A DNA stretch of 64,000 bases from the NCBI RefSeq assembly GCF_963678635.1, contig NC_087070.1:35901109-35965108 (forward strand), read 5' to 3'. The notes beneath the pieces were generated by a model. It did not search any database. It was not told the origin of the DNA and saw nothing but the letters and a program-made list of their open reading frames with translations. Of the stretch, positions 1 to 11,697 are shown piece by piece. Position 1 is the stretch's first letter. Every line of letters starts with the position of its first letter. The translations under genes were made by a program, and so were the position numbers. This stretch comes from Symsagittifera roscoffensis (Eukaryota > Xenacoelomorpha > Acoela > Convolutidae).

Positions 1-1080
1 AATATTTAATTGACTCATTAGTAAAAAAAGATATAAAGCAGGCATCATGGTTAACTTTGACTTTTATAGTCAGAACAATATCGAAATTTTCATTTAATAT
101 TTTTAACAAAATTTTTCGTAGATTTTGTAACATTTTATTGCATTGCTTAAATGCAGAAAACTATTTTGACAATGATTATTTGACCTGAGGTAGGCCAAAG
201 GAGTTTGATAATTGATTTCAATAATTTTGGATGTTCATTGAGCACGAATTTTTCAGTTTTTTGTTAAAAAGCAGCAAGTGGAGCAAAATGACCTCGCTCA
301 AACGTCATTCCAAATAAAATTCAAGTAAACTATTTGATCCAAATGTTTTGAAAGTAGAAGAAAAATATGGAAGCTTGGATGTCTGATTCAATGTGGGGGA
401 AGATTTGGAAAAATAATTTTCTATGGTTTATTGGTTTTTTAACGAAATTTTTAACCAAAACTTACCTGTGGCTTTGCCCTGATATTAGGATAGATTGGAT
501 AGAGATGCTAAATATATACTCGAGATGCCTAATACATGCCGAATGAACTTTGAGAGCAAATGGAGAGATAAAATGAAGAAAATGGAATAACTATATATAT
601 TTTTATTGTTGTATCTATTATAACAAAAACTTTTTTTTGAATGTGCCCTGAGGTCCTGTTGGATCACTCAAGGCTTTCCTCTGATACACGAGCAGTTTTT
701 TTTGTAGGAATAACCATTTTGCGCCCATAAATTAAGAATGACTGGCGATCTCTTCCTGTTCTTCAAATTCTAGTTTAAGGTTTGGACGGTTGAAATATTT
801 TGACTTTTAGTCGTACTTGTAATGAATCTCTAGATGTTTCAACCTAAGTAATGAAAATCTTGTAAGTTAGGAAACATTTTCCAAAAAATGACCTGATTGT
901 GGTAGTTTATAATTCAGATCAAACTCGATTTTTCAGCGGAAATTTTTTTAGCATCAGAAAAATAAAAACATTTTGCTCTCAAATTCAAAAAAAATGTATA
1001 ATTTACCTTTGATCAGTTTTGTAAGTTAAGTGAGTTTTTACAAGTCAATTTGGGATAATTAATGCGCGAGAAATAGTACG
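1..1080. other. No feature recognised
   Basis: AT-rich intron sequence with only chance reading frames. I see no repeat shared with the rest of the window. Confidence 0.5.
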
Positions 1081-1084
1081 CCTC

Positions 1085-1165
1085 AGAAACCATACTGAGG
1101 CACTTAGCATGGTGGCAAGGCGTTCACTTTGCAAGCGTCAGATCGAGTTTTCGATCCCATGTGAT
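1085..1165 (+). repeat. tRNA-Ala(TGC)-like head of a possible SINE
   Basis: TAGCATGGTGG (1105-1115) fits a pol III A box. TTTGCAA fits a tRNA-Ala anticodon loop with TGC. TTCGATCCC (1151-1159 region) fits a B box. The order and spacing match tRNA-Ala, but the anticodon and acceptor stems are poorly paired, so this is not a working tRNA. The GC-richer sequence to about 1400 could be the SINE body. I see no second copy in the window, so the SINE call is inference. Confidence 0.5.
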
Positions 1166-1408
1166 GAGGACGAATTCTCTCTCGACCTCTAGCTTCAGGA
1201 ATACCCTAGCCTGACTAATTTCCGTTGCAATAGTGGTACCACGTGAAAGTTCTAGACCCAAAAAAGCGGCCTTGAGTCGCAAAAAAAGAGCTTCGCTCAA
1301 CAAAAAACAAGGTCTGGAATGTGGTGAGAGAATACAAATGAACTACCCTACACAGGACTTTTAAGGCCTACTGATAGCTTTTCTGCGATTCGCAGGAATT
1401 ACTTTATT

Positions 1409-1680
1409 TTTCCGACTTTTGTAACAAAAGTAACGGAATATTTGTGCTCGGGGTGTTTTTTTTTTCAGACAAATTTCGACTTTTTAGCTGGCCAAATTTG
1501 ACGGAATTTTTTTATATCATTCAAAAGGTATCGTTGTCTTGAGCTTAAATTTGAAAAGTTGTCTCACCTGTGATATTTTTTTGTAAAGTTATTGAGGTTT
1601 AAATTTTGCCATCTTGGCCAATTTGAGACAATTAACGCGCATTGTATTTCGCACTATAAACGCGTAAGCGGATATTTATT
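1409..1680 (+). mobile_element. Helentron-like family A, truncated copy (5' part)
   Basis: It begins TCCGACTTTTG and shows the family's GTAACGGAATATTTGTGCTCGG block and the central TTAACGCGC palindrome. It is cut off where the next, complete copy begins at 1681. The pair forms a head-to-tail arrangement of two 5' ends. Confidence 0.75.
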
Positions 1681-2176
1681 GTTCCGACTTTGGATACGAA
1701 AGTAACGGAATATTTGTGCTCGGGGTGGGTTTTTTTTCTTCAGACATATTTCGACTTTTTAACTAGCCATTTTTGACGGAATTTTTTAATATCATTCGAA
1801 AGGTATTGTTGTGCTGAGCTCAAATTTGAAAAGATATTTCACATGAGATCATTTTCCGTAAAGTTATCAGGGTTTAAAGATTGTCATTTTGGCCATTTTG
1901 ACCAATTTGGGACAATTAACGCGCGATATAATTCGCGCTATTAACGCGTAAGCGGAGATTTAATCCGTTTTAGAAATCGTTCCAAAATGGTTGAAAGAAG
2001 CTTATTTGCCATAATTTGATTTGTACTATCACTTTGTATTTTATATGGCGTTTGGGGGATGATTTTCACAAAAAGCTCAAATTAAAAAAAAATCATTTTT
2101 TATGCTATTACTGCTGCATAGATCTTAAAAAGGCGGTCGGAACATTCAAGGCTTCGCCCTGATACAAGCAGTTTTG
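1681..2176 (+). mobile_element. Helentron-like family A, near-complete copy
   Basis: It starts GTTCCGACTTTGGATACGA and ends with the hairpin region and CAGTTTTG, flanked by T on both sides. Inside are the CGCGTTAA-type central palindrome and the ATATGGCGT block seen in all family members. There is no reading frame for a Rep/helicase, so it is non-autonomous. The strand given is the one on which the hairpin lies at the 3' end. Confidence 0.8.
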
Positions 2177-2204
2177 TTCAAAATTTAAAATAGATGTAAA
2201 TAAT

Positions 2205-2300
2205 GTGTCAGTAGTTGCTAAATGTATTTTTTGTAGAACATTCAGTACTGTCAGAACATTCAAGGCTTCGAACAGTTAATGCCCTGATACGAGCATTTTT
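2205..2300 (+). mobile_element. Helentron-like family A, 3' end fragment
   Basis: Degenerate duplicate of the 3' end. GTCAGAACATTCAAGGCTTCG and GCCCTGATACGAGCA are present, with a short insertion splitting the hairpin. Confidence 0.5.
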
Positions 2301-3115
2301 TGTATTTCTAGGCCCACCATTTTTGATCATGGTTTTAAATGACCATTAAACTGCTGTAGAGTCATGTGAAACCCTTTAAATCGGTTCCTGCACAAGCTAA
2401 CTCGCGACCCGAAATTGCAGAGGGAGCGAAATTAGAAATTACTGAGTGGTAAATATTTATCTTTCACATGTATATTTCCAGCTGTAAGTAAAATTTCGAC
2501 CCGCCTTCAAAAAAAACACTGGCTGGATTGAGACATGACAAGTATATCCAAATTTTAATGCAAGATACACCAAATTAAAACTTAAAGCTATCAAAACAAG
2601 TACAAATGATGGTGCATTATTATGACCAGCCCCTTTAAATAAGATTAGTTTTGGAATTTTATTATATTAATTTGGGAATGTAGTGGCTTTAGACCACCTT
2701 AAAACCATAGCCATGTACCATAATATAATTTACTGCTCTCAGGCGTGGCTAATTTTATCAACAAAACAGTTTTAACAAGCCTTTCACCATAAAAGCAGAG
2801 GAATATTGTTGCAAAATTTGTATAGTGAAGCTAATTTATTATCCCAGCTTTTAAAATGTTAATGTTAAATCTTAATGGCATCATCGATCATGTTTTGATT
2901 TGTTACGGTGACTATATTCACTGACAAAGTTTAGGGACCAGTTTAGGCAAATGGCGTGAAATTTTACTTTTGTGTTTGTCTAGTCAACTTTAAATTTGTA
3001 CATGTCACTAATTAAATCCATGTGGGCGGTTAAAGACCGACTCGATTTTTTATTTTATAATTGATAATTTATGCTTACTTGGGGCTTTTCATTGTTGAGG
3101 TTGAGAGCAATACAA
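2301..3115. other. No feature recognised
   Basis: AT-rich intron sequence between two Helentron-like copies. Confidence 0.45.
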
Positions 3116-3495
3116 CAAAACTGCTCGTATCAGGTCAAAGACCTGAATGTTCCGACTGCCTTTTAATGTCTATGGAGCAGCAATAACGTGGTTTTTTTTT
3201 ATTTGAGATTTTTTGTCTCGAATTGCGCTGAATATATCGCGCGTTAATAGCACTAAAAATATCGCGCGTTAATTATCCCAAATTGGCTCAAATGGCAATC
3301 ATTAAACCCCAATAATTTCATAAATTTTGATCACGGCTGAAATATCTTTTCAAATTTCAGCTTAAGACAACAATACCTTCCGAATGATGCTAAAAAATTC
3401 TGTCAAAAATGGCTTGTTAAAACGTCGAAATTTGTCTGAAGAAAAAACCAACCCGAGCACAAATTTTCCGTTACTTTCGTTACAAAAGTCGGACC
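3116..3495 (-). mobile_element. Helentron-like family A, shortened copy
   Basis: It reads CAAAACTGCTCGTATCAGG at the hairpin end and ACAAAAGTCGGAC at the other, with A on both sides in the plus strand. The central ATATCGCGCGTTAAT palindrome block is present twice in close succession. About 120 bp of the usual interior is missing. Confidence 0.75.
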
Positions 3496-4984
3496 AATAA
3501 TTCGGAAACAGAAACATAGCACCCAAAATTGCGCACTTCTGTTACACAGGGGTACTAATAGCATTTTTAGTAATTATCGTTTTGAATCTTATTCCAGTGA
3601 AATGATAGAGAAAAAACTTACCATTTTGTTATGTAAAAGAAGACCTGAGGGCCGTTGAGCATGTTTACCCACCCCTTTTGCCACCAGTTTACGCCCAAGA
3701 ATCGGATTTAGAGAGCTCGTCAGACGTTTTGTCGTGAGATTACTCGGGTTGATCTTTATACAAGAAAAATTCCTATCATACAGTTTCATATATGGAGTTT
3801 ATGGAAAAATTGCTTGTCATACATTTTTCAGAGAAGACAATTGAGTGACAAGCATTTTTGCAATCAAAAGTTTTTCTCAACATTAGCTTAAATTGGTATG
3901 AAACTCAAAGAAAACCAATTGTTGGCAAGTTTAATTTTATGAGAGCCATTTTGGTATCAAAACTGTATGATATTCTTGATGTAAAATTGATGTAAAAAAC
4001 TTTAAAACATTCCTCTGTGCCTAAAATACATTTCATGAAAAAACAAATTTGCTCGCAAAAGTGTAACTTTTTTGTCTATAGCTTAGTCTATTTTGAATTT
4101 TTTCACCCAGTAAAAAAAATCACAAGCACAATTTCTTTAAACCAAATTGTTTTTTTTTTGTTTTAACATGCTAAGATAAACATAATTTTGTAAGAAAAAC
4201 AAGCTTTTTTTCTCATCCACCAAAATTTTCAAAGTTGAAATGTTTATTTATATACAAAAAGTTACTTTTTTGGCATAAAGTTTCGTGGAAAAAAAACGCT
4301 TTTTATGCTATTTGCATACTGATTGTCTTGCTCTACGAAATAGTATGAAATTGTATGACAAGCAATTGTATCCTAGTTTGAAATTGCAGATTGGCAATTT
4401 TTTGTCAACCCGTGTAAACACACAGTGTTTCAATATCGCTAAAATCTTGCCATCATCATGCAAGGTCCTGTGGAGACCATGCAAATCTTGCTAAGATCAA
4501 GCAAGTTTCTGTCAAATTCATGTAAGTTCCTACCGGGCTGACCAAAAAAGCTATATGAAAAATGCTAATATTAAACTTTTCATGCAATTCTATAAGTACA
4601 GAAAATTGCATGAAAGTTCTATCATTAGTGATTTTTCATATATGGAAACTGTAATACTAGCAGTTTTCCTTGAATCAAAAAATTTGATATAAAAAAAAAT
4701 TATTTTTTTTCAAAATTATCAGTTTCTTACATTATAATTCAATTTTTTATATGAATCTTACATCTAAATTTGTTTGATTACAAGATATTTGTAAGATAAA
4801 TGTATTGGCCTAATAAGATTCTTATAAGATTTTAAATTTTATTAAAAACCGGATATCAATAGACTGGTGAATGATTCGAGACCCACCACGATGTTTGACG
4901 GTGTACATACTCGTTATTTGCGGGTGAATAAACATTATCCAGTCGGAAATAAAACCAAAAAAATGCGCGTTTTCCTTAAGCAGG
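3496..4984. other. Degenerate hairpin-rich intron stretch
   Basis: Repeated ATTGCTTGTCATAC / GTATGACAAGCAATT pairs and an end TTTTTGTCAACCCG near 4422 suggest remains of the MITE type seen at 34.4 kb. No boundary could be fixed. Confidence 0.35.
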
Positions 4985-5075
4985 GGCACAATAGTGATTC
5001 TCCGTGATGAGCTGAACAACTCGTATGTTGCTTTTTATTCCTTGTAAATAACTCGTCTTAAAATCTTGTGAGGCG
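4985..5075 (+). repeat. Family D repeat with GAGCTGAACAACTC hairpin
   Basis: The block GGGGCACAATAGTGATTC, CCGTGATGAGCTGAACAA and TCGTATGTTG recurs at 17100-17190 (reverse) and 24785-24850. The centre is a short palindrome (5009-5022). The unit size is unclear. Confidence 0.5.
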
Positions 5076-5358
5076 AAATTTCGTACTATTTTGAAAAGCG
5101 AAAACTCATCACAGACCATTTTTCCATATTATTGTGTAACTAATTCAAAATAAAATGATTTAGCAATTCACAGCAACCAAAAGGCTATGTCTTAGTGGTC
5201 GTACGACTCGATAAAAAAAAGTTTTGTGGAACCGCTGAGCCAAAAATTCTGATTAGCTTGCCTTGAGACCAACTGTCGCTTTTTCTAATTACGACGAATT
5301 GTCACCAACGACGGATTGTGGGCGTGTCTCGTGATTGGTGTTAGTGTTGTGTACTTAC

Positions 5359-5512
5359 GCTTCGGTTGGTGGGGAGGATTGTGATCTTGTTGACCGGTTG
5401 ACTCCATGAACCCACTTTGACCTTGCAGTCTTGTCTGTCATAGGGGAAGTCACTGATGTCTAACATGCAGATGGTCTCCAACATCAGGGGCGTCTCACAT
5501 TTCACTTCTCCA
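5359..5512 (-). CDS. Cys-loop ligand-gated ion channel subunit, exon 3 (Cys-loop and loop B)
   Basis: This 154-bp exon lies between the acceptor TTTTTTTTCTAG and the donor AGC|GTAAGT. Its first base completes codon 158 (Asn), then it encodes residues 159-209. It contains the defining Cys-loop, CMLDISDFPYDRQDC (173-187), with exactly 13 residues between the cysteines and the FPxDxQxC core. GSWS follows at 192-195, where Trp194 corresponds to the loop B agonist-site tryptophan. The loop E stretch reads GEVKCETPLMLETIC and lacks the usual W/Y-x-PP pattern of nicotinic subunits, so the subunit is divergent there. No further exon (loop C, membrane helices M1-M4) was found between this exon and base 1, so the gene runs out of the window. 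Confidence 0.93.
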
Positions 5513-5736
5513 CTAGAAAAAAAAGTTAATTTTTAGTTTATACAAAAGATCAACAAAATAGTTTTACACAAAATACCTAAATTTAAATATATAGTGAAAA
5601 AAAACAATTGAAAAAGACATTTTGCTTTATACAACAACAAAAAATGAAATACTTTTACAGGAAATACTGGAACCTGATCTAAACTACATTTTATGATTGG
5701 ATAAATTAGATATTTTACCACTGTAAAGTATTTAAT

Positions 5737-5880
5737 ATTAACCAATCATGATCCATCTAACTAACAACCCACTTATTTGTAAGTGCTGAAATCACTTGTG
5801 ATTTCAGCACCAGAGAGATTTGAATTTAACTTAGAAATTAGTTGACTCTCCAAGCGAACTTCAGCAGCCGCAATAAACCA
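5737..5880 (+). repeat. Hairpin-bearing repeat near exon 3 (partner at 25.2 kb)
   Basis: It shares AATCATGATCCAT and AATTTAACTTAG with 25183-25290. Between them lies a perfect 13-bp stem with a 2-nt loop, GTGCTGAAATCAC / GTGATTTCAGCAC (5783-5810). It lies 225 bp upstream of exon 3 in gene direction. Confidence 0.65.
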
Positions 5881-6749
5881 GTATACCCTAGATCTATTGA
5901 GCCTAGCAGAGACTAGTTAAACGACCTGAGACTAGATAGTATAAGAGTAAGATTAGGATCGGTATTAGACTAAGAAGTTGCACGAATCTATCCGGCCGAA
6001 AATAAGATAGCGTGACGAGCAGACGGTGTACCCTATCCGAAATTACTCTATGAGTTAACCACTCAATACTCAAGTTGTAAATTTAATTTGAATGAGAAAA
6101 GACGAGTTTGACATAATTTATTACGGTCATTTTTTCTGCACAACAAAAACAAAGAGTTCTGAATAGTTATTCATCGCCTCAACATTTGACGTGAAAATTT
6201 CGACTCCATTTTTACTCATTTTGTGAATAATTGGGAAAAATGATTATCGCATAGATCAATTGTTTGCAAGTATTAATCGTATATGAGCACCAAAAATTGC
6301 TTGCATGGGGTCAACGCCTTGATTGTCCCGACTGCTATTTTTACCTGATTTAATTTGTTTTTGTAGAAATGATTTCAAGAAAAAAACAAACTGTATTTGT
6401 TTCAAACTTTGTAAAACTTTTTTGGTTCCAATTTCCGTAAAATAAATTGTACCATAAAAATCTGGTGAAAGTTCCTACAAGTTTTGTTTTCATATTTTTT
6501 GTCTAAAAAAACCTGATTTCAGTTTAACACAATCTTATCCGGTTATTTTAAACAAGCACTTCATTAGCTTGCTTAGCAGAAAACAAAAAGAGCTGCAAAT
6601 CCGAATGAGCTACAAAGCTACATGCGTAAACAAAAAACAATTCTTCAACATAATCAAATGTATCGCCAGATAACAGCAAGTTTTTGCTCCCTATTGAGAA
6701 AATGGTTTCAAAAATTATGAATCAGTGAAATGAGTGGATTAAAATGTTT
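5881..6749. other. Unassigned stretch, GC-richer at 5.85-6.05 kb
   Basis: The first 200 bp are less AT-rich than the surroundings but show no frame or motif I recognise. Near 6290-6340 there is a faint Helentron-like end (GGGTCAACGCCTTGATTGTC, CCGACTGC). Confidence 0.35.
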
Positions 6750-6945
6750 TTTTTTCTTTCAAATACACTTTGCATGAGCATCATTTTTATGGTCTACCAA
6801 GTCTTTTCAAAAAGTTAGGTAAGAATACCAAAAATAATTGCCATGGCTGAATCATTCCGCCTGTCAATTTTCATAACAATCAGACAATGTGAACAATGAT
6901 TTGGCTAGTCAACGTCAACATTGTGAGGTGAGGGGAAAGGAGAAA
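6750..6945. mobile_element. G/C-tract TIR element, worn copy
   Basis: TTTATGGTCTACCAAG, TCAATTTTCATAACAATCAG and GTGAGGTGAGGGGAAAGG follow the order of the 63.3-kb copy. The left C-tract is lost. Confidence 0.5.
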
Positions 6946-7517
6946 GACCCGACAAAGTTAGTCTAGTTGATATAATTACTTCTCAATGTTTTGGAAACTG
7001 AAGGTGAGGTTATTGTAGCAAAATTTTTGCAAATTTTATCTCAGAGCTGCAATATTGTTGAGATAGTTACAAAATGAAGATGAAAAGTATTGAACGAAAC
7101 GCGAAACTGTTTTTTAACTTCCTTGGGAAGTTATTTAAAAACACATAGTCAAACTATGGTTGCAAAATGGGTCTATAAACCATACAGAGCAGAAAAATAT
7201 AAAATAATTTTTTAATAAATAAATTTTTTAAATAAAATAAATTTTTTTTGTGAAAAATCGGAACTAATAACTTTTTGACGAAATTGAAATCCTTCAAATT
7301 GGACTGAAACTCGGTAAATAACAAAAGCTACATAGTTTTGAATCTATGAACTTGGATGTCTCAAAGTTTTCAATATTTGATCTATGGTACACTTCTGAAT
7401 TTAAAAATATACTCTTTATAATTGAAACTCTACTGATTTGTTCTGCGACATTATTTTGTTTTTATTCTGACATTCAAAACAGTTCAAAATATTGACGTTG
7501 TTTTTGAATAAATCTTT

Positions 7518-7763
7518 AGAAACACCCGTACAATTTCCCTCGTCAATGGCTTACGGTGGAATTCCCACCCAACCACCATTTTAATTTTTAAAGCTTATTT
7601 CGTATAAAGTGTAAATTTTATTAACTCCATATTAATAACTATTTGAAACATAATTCAAAATTTTTTTGTTCAGATTTTTTTTACATGTTATTTCAAATTG
7701 TTTTGTCCTAAATTAAGGTTTTTCATTAAATTGATTTATGGGGGGGGGTTGTACGGTTGACGA
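7518..7763. mobile_element. GATCAACCGTACA-family TIR element, worn copy
   Basis: The left end ACCCGTACAATTTCCC is decayed. The right end reads GGGGTTGTACGGTTGAC. The 246-bp interior is AT-rich and shares TTATTTCAAATTGTTTTGTC with the 57.9-kb copy. Beyond the right end it continues into sequence shared with 58.17-58.33 kb. Confidence 0.55.
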
Positions 7764-7854
7764 TACAATTTTTCATGTTCAAATAACATGTTCATATCAA
7801 CCATTTGGGCTTCAAATCATAGAGAAACCTTAGGTACGATCATTTTACTTAAAA

Positions 7855-8284
7855 CAAGACTGGCCGTATATCAGGGCAAAGCCTTGAATGTTCAGACTGC
7901 CCCTAATCTATATTTTAAGCTTTTTTTGAGAAAAAAATATTGAAAAACTATAAGTTTGGGACAATGTCTAAGAGTTTATGTTAAACTTTGAGTCGTACGA
8001 AATTAATACGACCCACTATCTAGCCTCAATTCAATTTGGAACAAAGTTGTTTGCGCGGGATAATTCGCCCTATATAAATAATTAGCGCTGCGTTTTAATG
8101 ATAATGGATAAAATCTTCAAAGTGCGCATAAATTAGTCCAGGGCATGGCCAAATAGCCAGTTTTTTTTAAATTTGATTTCAGGAGTCAGTATTTTCAATC
8201 AGGTAATAATTTATTTGATCGCCAAAAATTCACTAAAAAAAACATCTCAAGCGTAAATATTCCGTTTTCTTCGAAAGTCTGAAC
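7855..8284 (-). mobile_element. Helentron-like family A2 copy with an unfilled-site counterpart
   Basis: This copy of a variant subfamily begins CAAGACTGGCCGTATATCAG and ends TCTTCGAAAGTCTGAAC. The flanking sequence on both sides matches 58140-58325, where the element is absent. That pins the element edges and shows insertion between A and A (T and T on the other strand). The interior differs clearly from the main subfamily. Confidence 0.8.
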
Positions 8285-8741
8285 ATTAACAGGGGCTTAA
8301 ACATGCATTACATTAATTTGAGATATCTAGATATTGCACTACATTTTCATTTTCTAATAACGAATACTATTAACTTTTTCTAATCCAGCTCAGAAGTCTT
8401 CCCATATAGAACCATAAATTTCATAAACTTAAAATAAAGCCAACAGACAATTCGAAAGAGTCAAAGAATGCAAAAAAAAATACTAAATGGTTTTTCAAAA
8501 AAAACCTCAACTTTCGAATTTTGAAGAAACAATTATATAGTTTTAAAGTTAATTGAATTTCAAGACCAACTTACGATTGACAATTTCGATGAAATTAACT
8601 CAAATTTTGATGAAAACTTGATCAATAGATGAAATTTTTGTTCCGCTGGGAAATCAAATAGCAAAATCCAATTCCGAAACTAGAAAAATATCACGTTTTC
8701 CCTAAACATTACCAATTTGAAATATCAACAACAAAAATAAA

Positions 8742-9264
8742 CAAGACTGCTCGTATCAGGGCGAAGCCCCGAATGTTCCGACTGCCTTTTAAGGTTTTAT
8801 GGAGCAGTAATAACATCAAAAAATTAAATGTATCAAAATGAATTTGAAATTTTTTTTCTTAATTTCGAAAATTTTTATTAAGATCATCCCCCACACGCCA
8901 TATTAAGTACAAAAGGATAGATTTGGCTTCTTGTAACAAATCAATTAAGGCAACTAAGCTTCTTTCAACCAATTTGGAACGATTTTTAAGACGGATTAAC
9001 TCTCCGCTTACGCGTTAATAGCGCGAAATATATTGCGCGTTAATTGTCCCAAATTGGCCAAAATGGCAATTTTTAAACCCCCATAACTTTACGAAAAAAG
9101 ATCACAGGTGAAAAATCTTTTCAAATTTGAGCTCAGGACAACAATATCTTTCGAATGATATAAAAAATTCCGTCAAATTTGGCCAGCTAAAAAGTCGAAA
9201 TTTGTCTGAAAAAAAAACACCCCGAGCACAAATATTCCGTTACTTTCGTATTGAAAGTCAGAAC
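8742..9264 (-). mobile_element. Helentron-like family A, complete copy
   Basis: It runs from CAAGACTGCTCGTATCAGG, with the GGGCGAAGCCC-type hairpin, to TTGAAAGTCAGAAC, flanked by A. It is 523 bp and contains the ATATTGCGCGTTAATTGTCCC block and the GAGCACAAATATTCCG block near its end. No coding capacity. Confidence 0.82.
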
Positions 9265-11000
9265 AAAAAGATCATCACGCACGTCCTTAATAAGAGTCTG
9301 CACTACGTTCCTGGAATCTTGAAAGTTGCATGACAGCTCTATGAACAGATTTATCCCAATATGTGAATTGTATAACAAGCATTTTCTAATAAGCTTATAC
9401 ACATACTTGTAATGGCATGACAAGCAATTTTGGTGTATGGAGGCAAAAACCATCTCCTATAACAATGTTTTGAGCGCCCGAACCTTTCGCTTTATGCTGA
9501 TCATGCGCAAAAAATCACTTACATTTATTATCAAAAAAATTCCATTAAAATGGTTTACTCGTTTTTGGTTTCAAAAATTTTTCATGGTCCGAAAATATCT
9601 CGACACTGAATTGAAGTTCTCGAATATCTCGAATATCTTTGAAGCTTGATTTAATTTTTTTTCGGAATCCAATTTGCTATTTTACCAATTCAATAACTTG
9701 GTATATTGTTTGTTACATGTATTTTTTATCAGAGATTCCTCGCGAATAGTTTGCCTGACTCTGAAACTATACCTTTGCTAATAACGTCGTAAAATGAAAT
9801 GACATTTATGTGCAACAATTTTTCACAATTTAAGCTTTCTGAATGTCGCTAGTCAAACTTACATTGATTTTTTGATTCAATTTGGTCGGATCGGCACTTC
9901 AAACAAAGTAGCAAGAGGCAGCGGAAAATAACCTGGCTGAGCTTCTTTTGAGGCCTCGTTTGGTTAATTAAACTGGCAAAACCAATCAAATGCTGGAGGG
10001 TACTTGTGATAATTATCGTGTTTTTCAAAGCCTTATTCAATCTCATAAGCCAATATATGTTTTCTTCATATTTATGGCCCCGCATAATCAAAGATTTGGG
10101 TTGATTTTAAGGTCCGAATAAATTGCAAAACAATTCACGTCAAGTAGTCAAATATTTTTATTACGTCCGCTGAATGTATTCAGTTAATAAGACCCATAAT
10201 TTAACGATTTGAACCTTCCATATTCAAATAAAATTACACCCGATTGTCTGACTGAACTCTATGAGGTTTAAGATCTTTTTTTTCATATTTGTCAAAATTG
10301 GCTCATAAGATCAGTGCGGTATTGTGCCTTTTAATTCAGTTTGTCAAACTTACGAAACAAACTAAATTTTATTACATCCAGATTTGGCCGATCAACTCTA
10401 AAAAATGTCTAAAAGCGCTTTTTATTTTTAGGGCTTCAGCGCATGTTTCGGCAAAACGTTTCAACAAGAGCTGAAAAAAACTATTTTTACACAAAAATGA
10501 TGTGCACAAATTTTCAAAGCCCACCCCCATCTTGAAAAAATTCCCGCGTACTTTATAAACATACTATTTTGCCTGACATTTTTTGAGACTTAGTATATTA
10601 AAAAAATATATTTTTAACACAGCGCAATTTTGTCCAATCGCTGGCGACAAACTTTTTGGAGCTTAATCTTTAAAAACTCGATTAATTGGTTGCCTTTTTG
10701 TGTTAAGCGGTCACTTTTTAAGAAGTTTTTGTTTTATGAAGTTGGTACCTTTATGAGATTCTACAATGAAGCTTTATGTCGTTTTGAAGAGTATTATCAA
10801 TTTGCTTCATGTCTCTTTTGTTCTTGGTCAGAAATTGGTCACTCTCAGATATCAGAGAACTGGTTGATTAATGATATTACTGCAAGTCTGCATTACTTTT
10901 TTATCTGATCAATTTTTCAATTTTTTTAACCTAAATTTTCATATTCGATGCAAAATTGAATCATATTTTGAGTCTGTTCCAGTTGCATTTGAATAATTAT
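9265..11000. other. No feature recognised
   Basis: AT-rich intron sequence. TGACAAGCAATTTTGG-type motifs near 9420 resemble the 3.8-4.4 kb stretch. Confidence 0.4.
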
Positions 11001-11052
11001 TCCGACTTTTGATACGAAAGTAACGGAATATTTGTGCTCGGTGTGGGTTTTT
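11001..11052 (+). mobile_element. Helentron-like family A, solitary 5' end
   Basis: About 50 bp identical in layout to the 5' end of the element that starts at 11053. It lies directly head-to-tail with that copy and stops in the T-run of the block. Confidence 0.65.
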
Positions 11053-11593
11053 GTTCCGACTTTCGATATGAAAGTAACGGAATATGTGTGCTCGGGGTGG
11101 GTTTTTTTCTTCAGACAAATTTCGACTTTTTAACTAGCCATTTTTGGCCAAATTTTTTAAATATCATTCGAAAGGTATTGTTGTCTTGAGCTCAAACTTG
11201 AAAAGATATTTCACCTGTGATCATTTTTCGTCAAGTTACGGGGGTTTAAAGATGGTCTTTTTGGCCAATTTGGGACAATTAACGCGCGATATATTTCGCG
11301 CAATTAACGCGTAAGCGGAGAGTTAATCCTTCTAATATGTTGAAATCGTTCCAAATATGTTAAAAGAAGCTTATTTGCCATAATTGGTTTGTTACAAGGA
11401 ACGAAATCTATCCTTTTGTACTTTATATGGCCTGTGGGGTGATGATTTTCATAAAAAATTTCAAATTTTAGAAAAAAATTTTTCATTTTATTTTATTTCA
11501 TTTAATTAATTTTTTTTATGTATTACTGCTGCTCAATAAACCTTAAAAGGCAGTCGGAACCTTCAGGGCTTCGGCCTGATATGAGCAGTCTTG
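11053..11593 (+). mobile_element. Helentron-like family A, complete copy
   Basis: It starts GTTCCGACTTTCGATATG and ends GAGCAGTCTTG, 541 bp. The hairpin near the 3' end (TTCAGGGCTTCGGCCTGA) is slightly changed. All family blocks are present in the usual order. Confidence 0.82.
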
Positions 11594-11697
11594 GTTCTTT
11601 TTGCCCGGATTGCATTTCCAGTAAAAAGCAAACCAATCTCAGTTGACATTTTATCAAACAAGTTGTATGAGCTTCAATGCAAAACACATTACTTTAA

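Larger units (their letters stand above)
1..5358 (-). other. Start of intron 3 of the receptor gene (partial)
   Basis: The consensus donor GTAAGT follows exon 3. The stretch to base 1 holds Helentron-like copies, a tRNA-derived repeat and degenerate hairpin repeats. I found no sequence resembling loop C or the membrane helices, so the next exon lies outside the window. Confidence 0.75.

Noticed and set aside
1-5358. Further receptor exons (loop C, membrane helices)
   Set aside because: No minus-strand frame here shows a paired-Cys loop C or a hydrophobic M1-M3 pattern next to splice signals.
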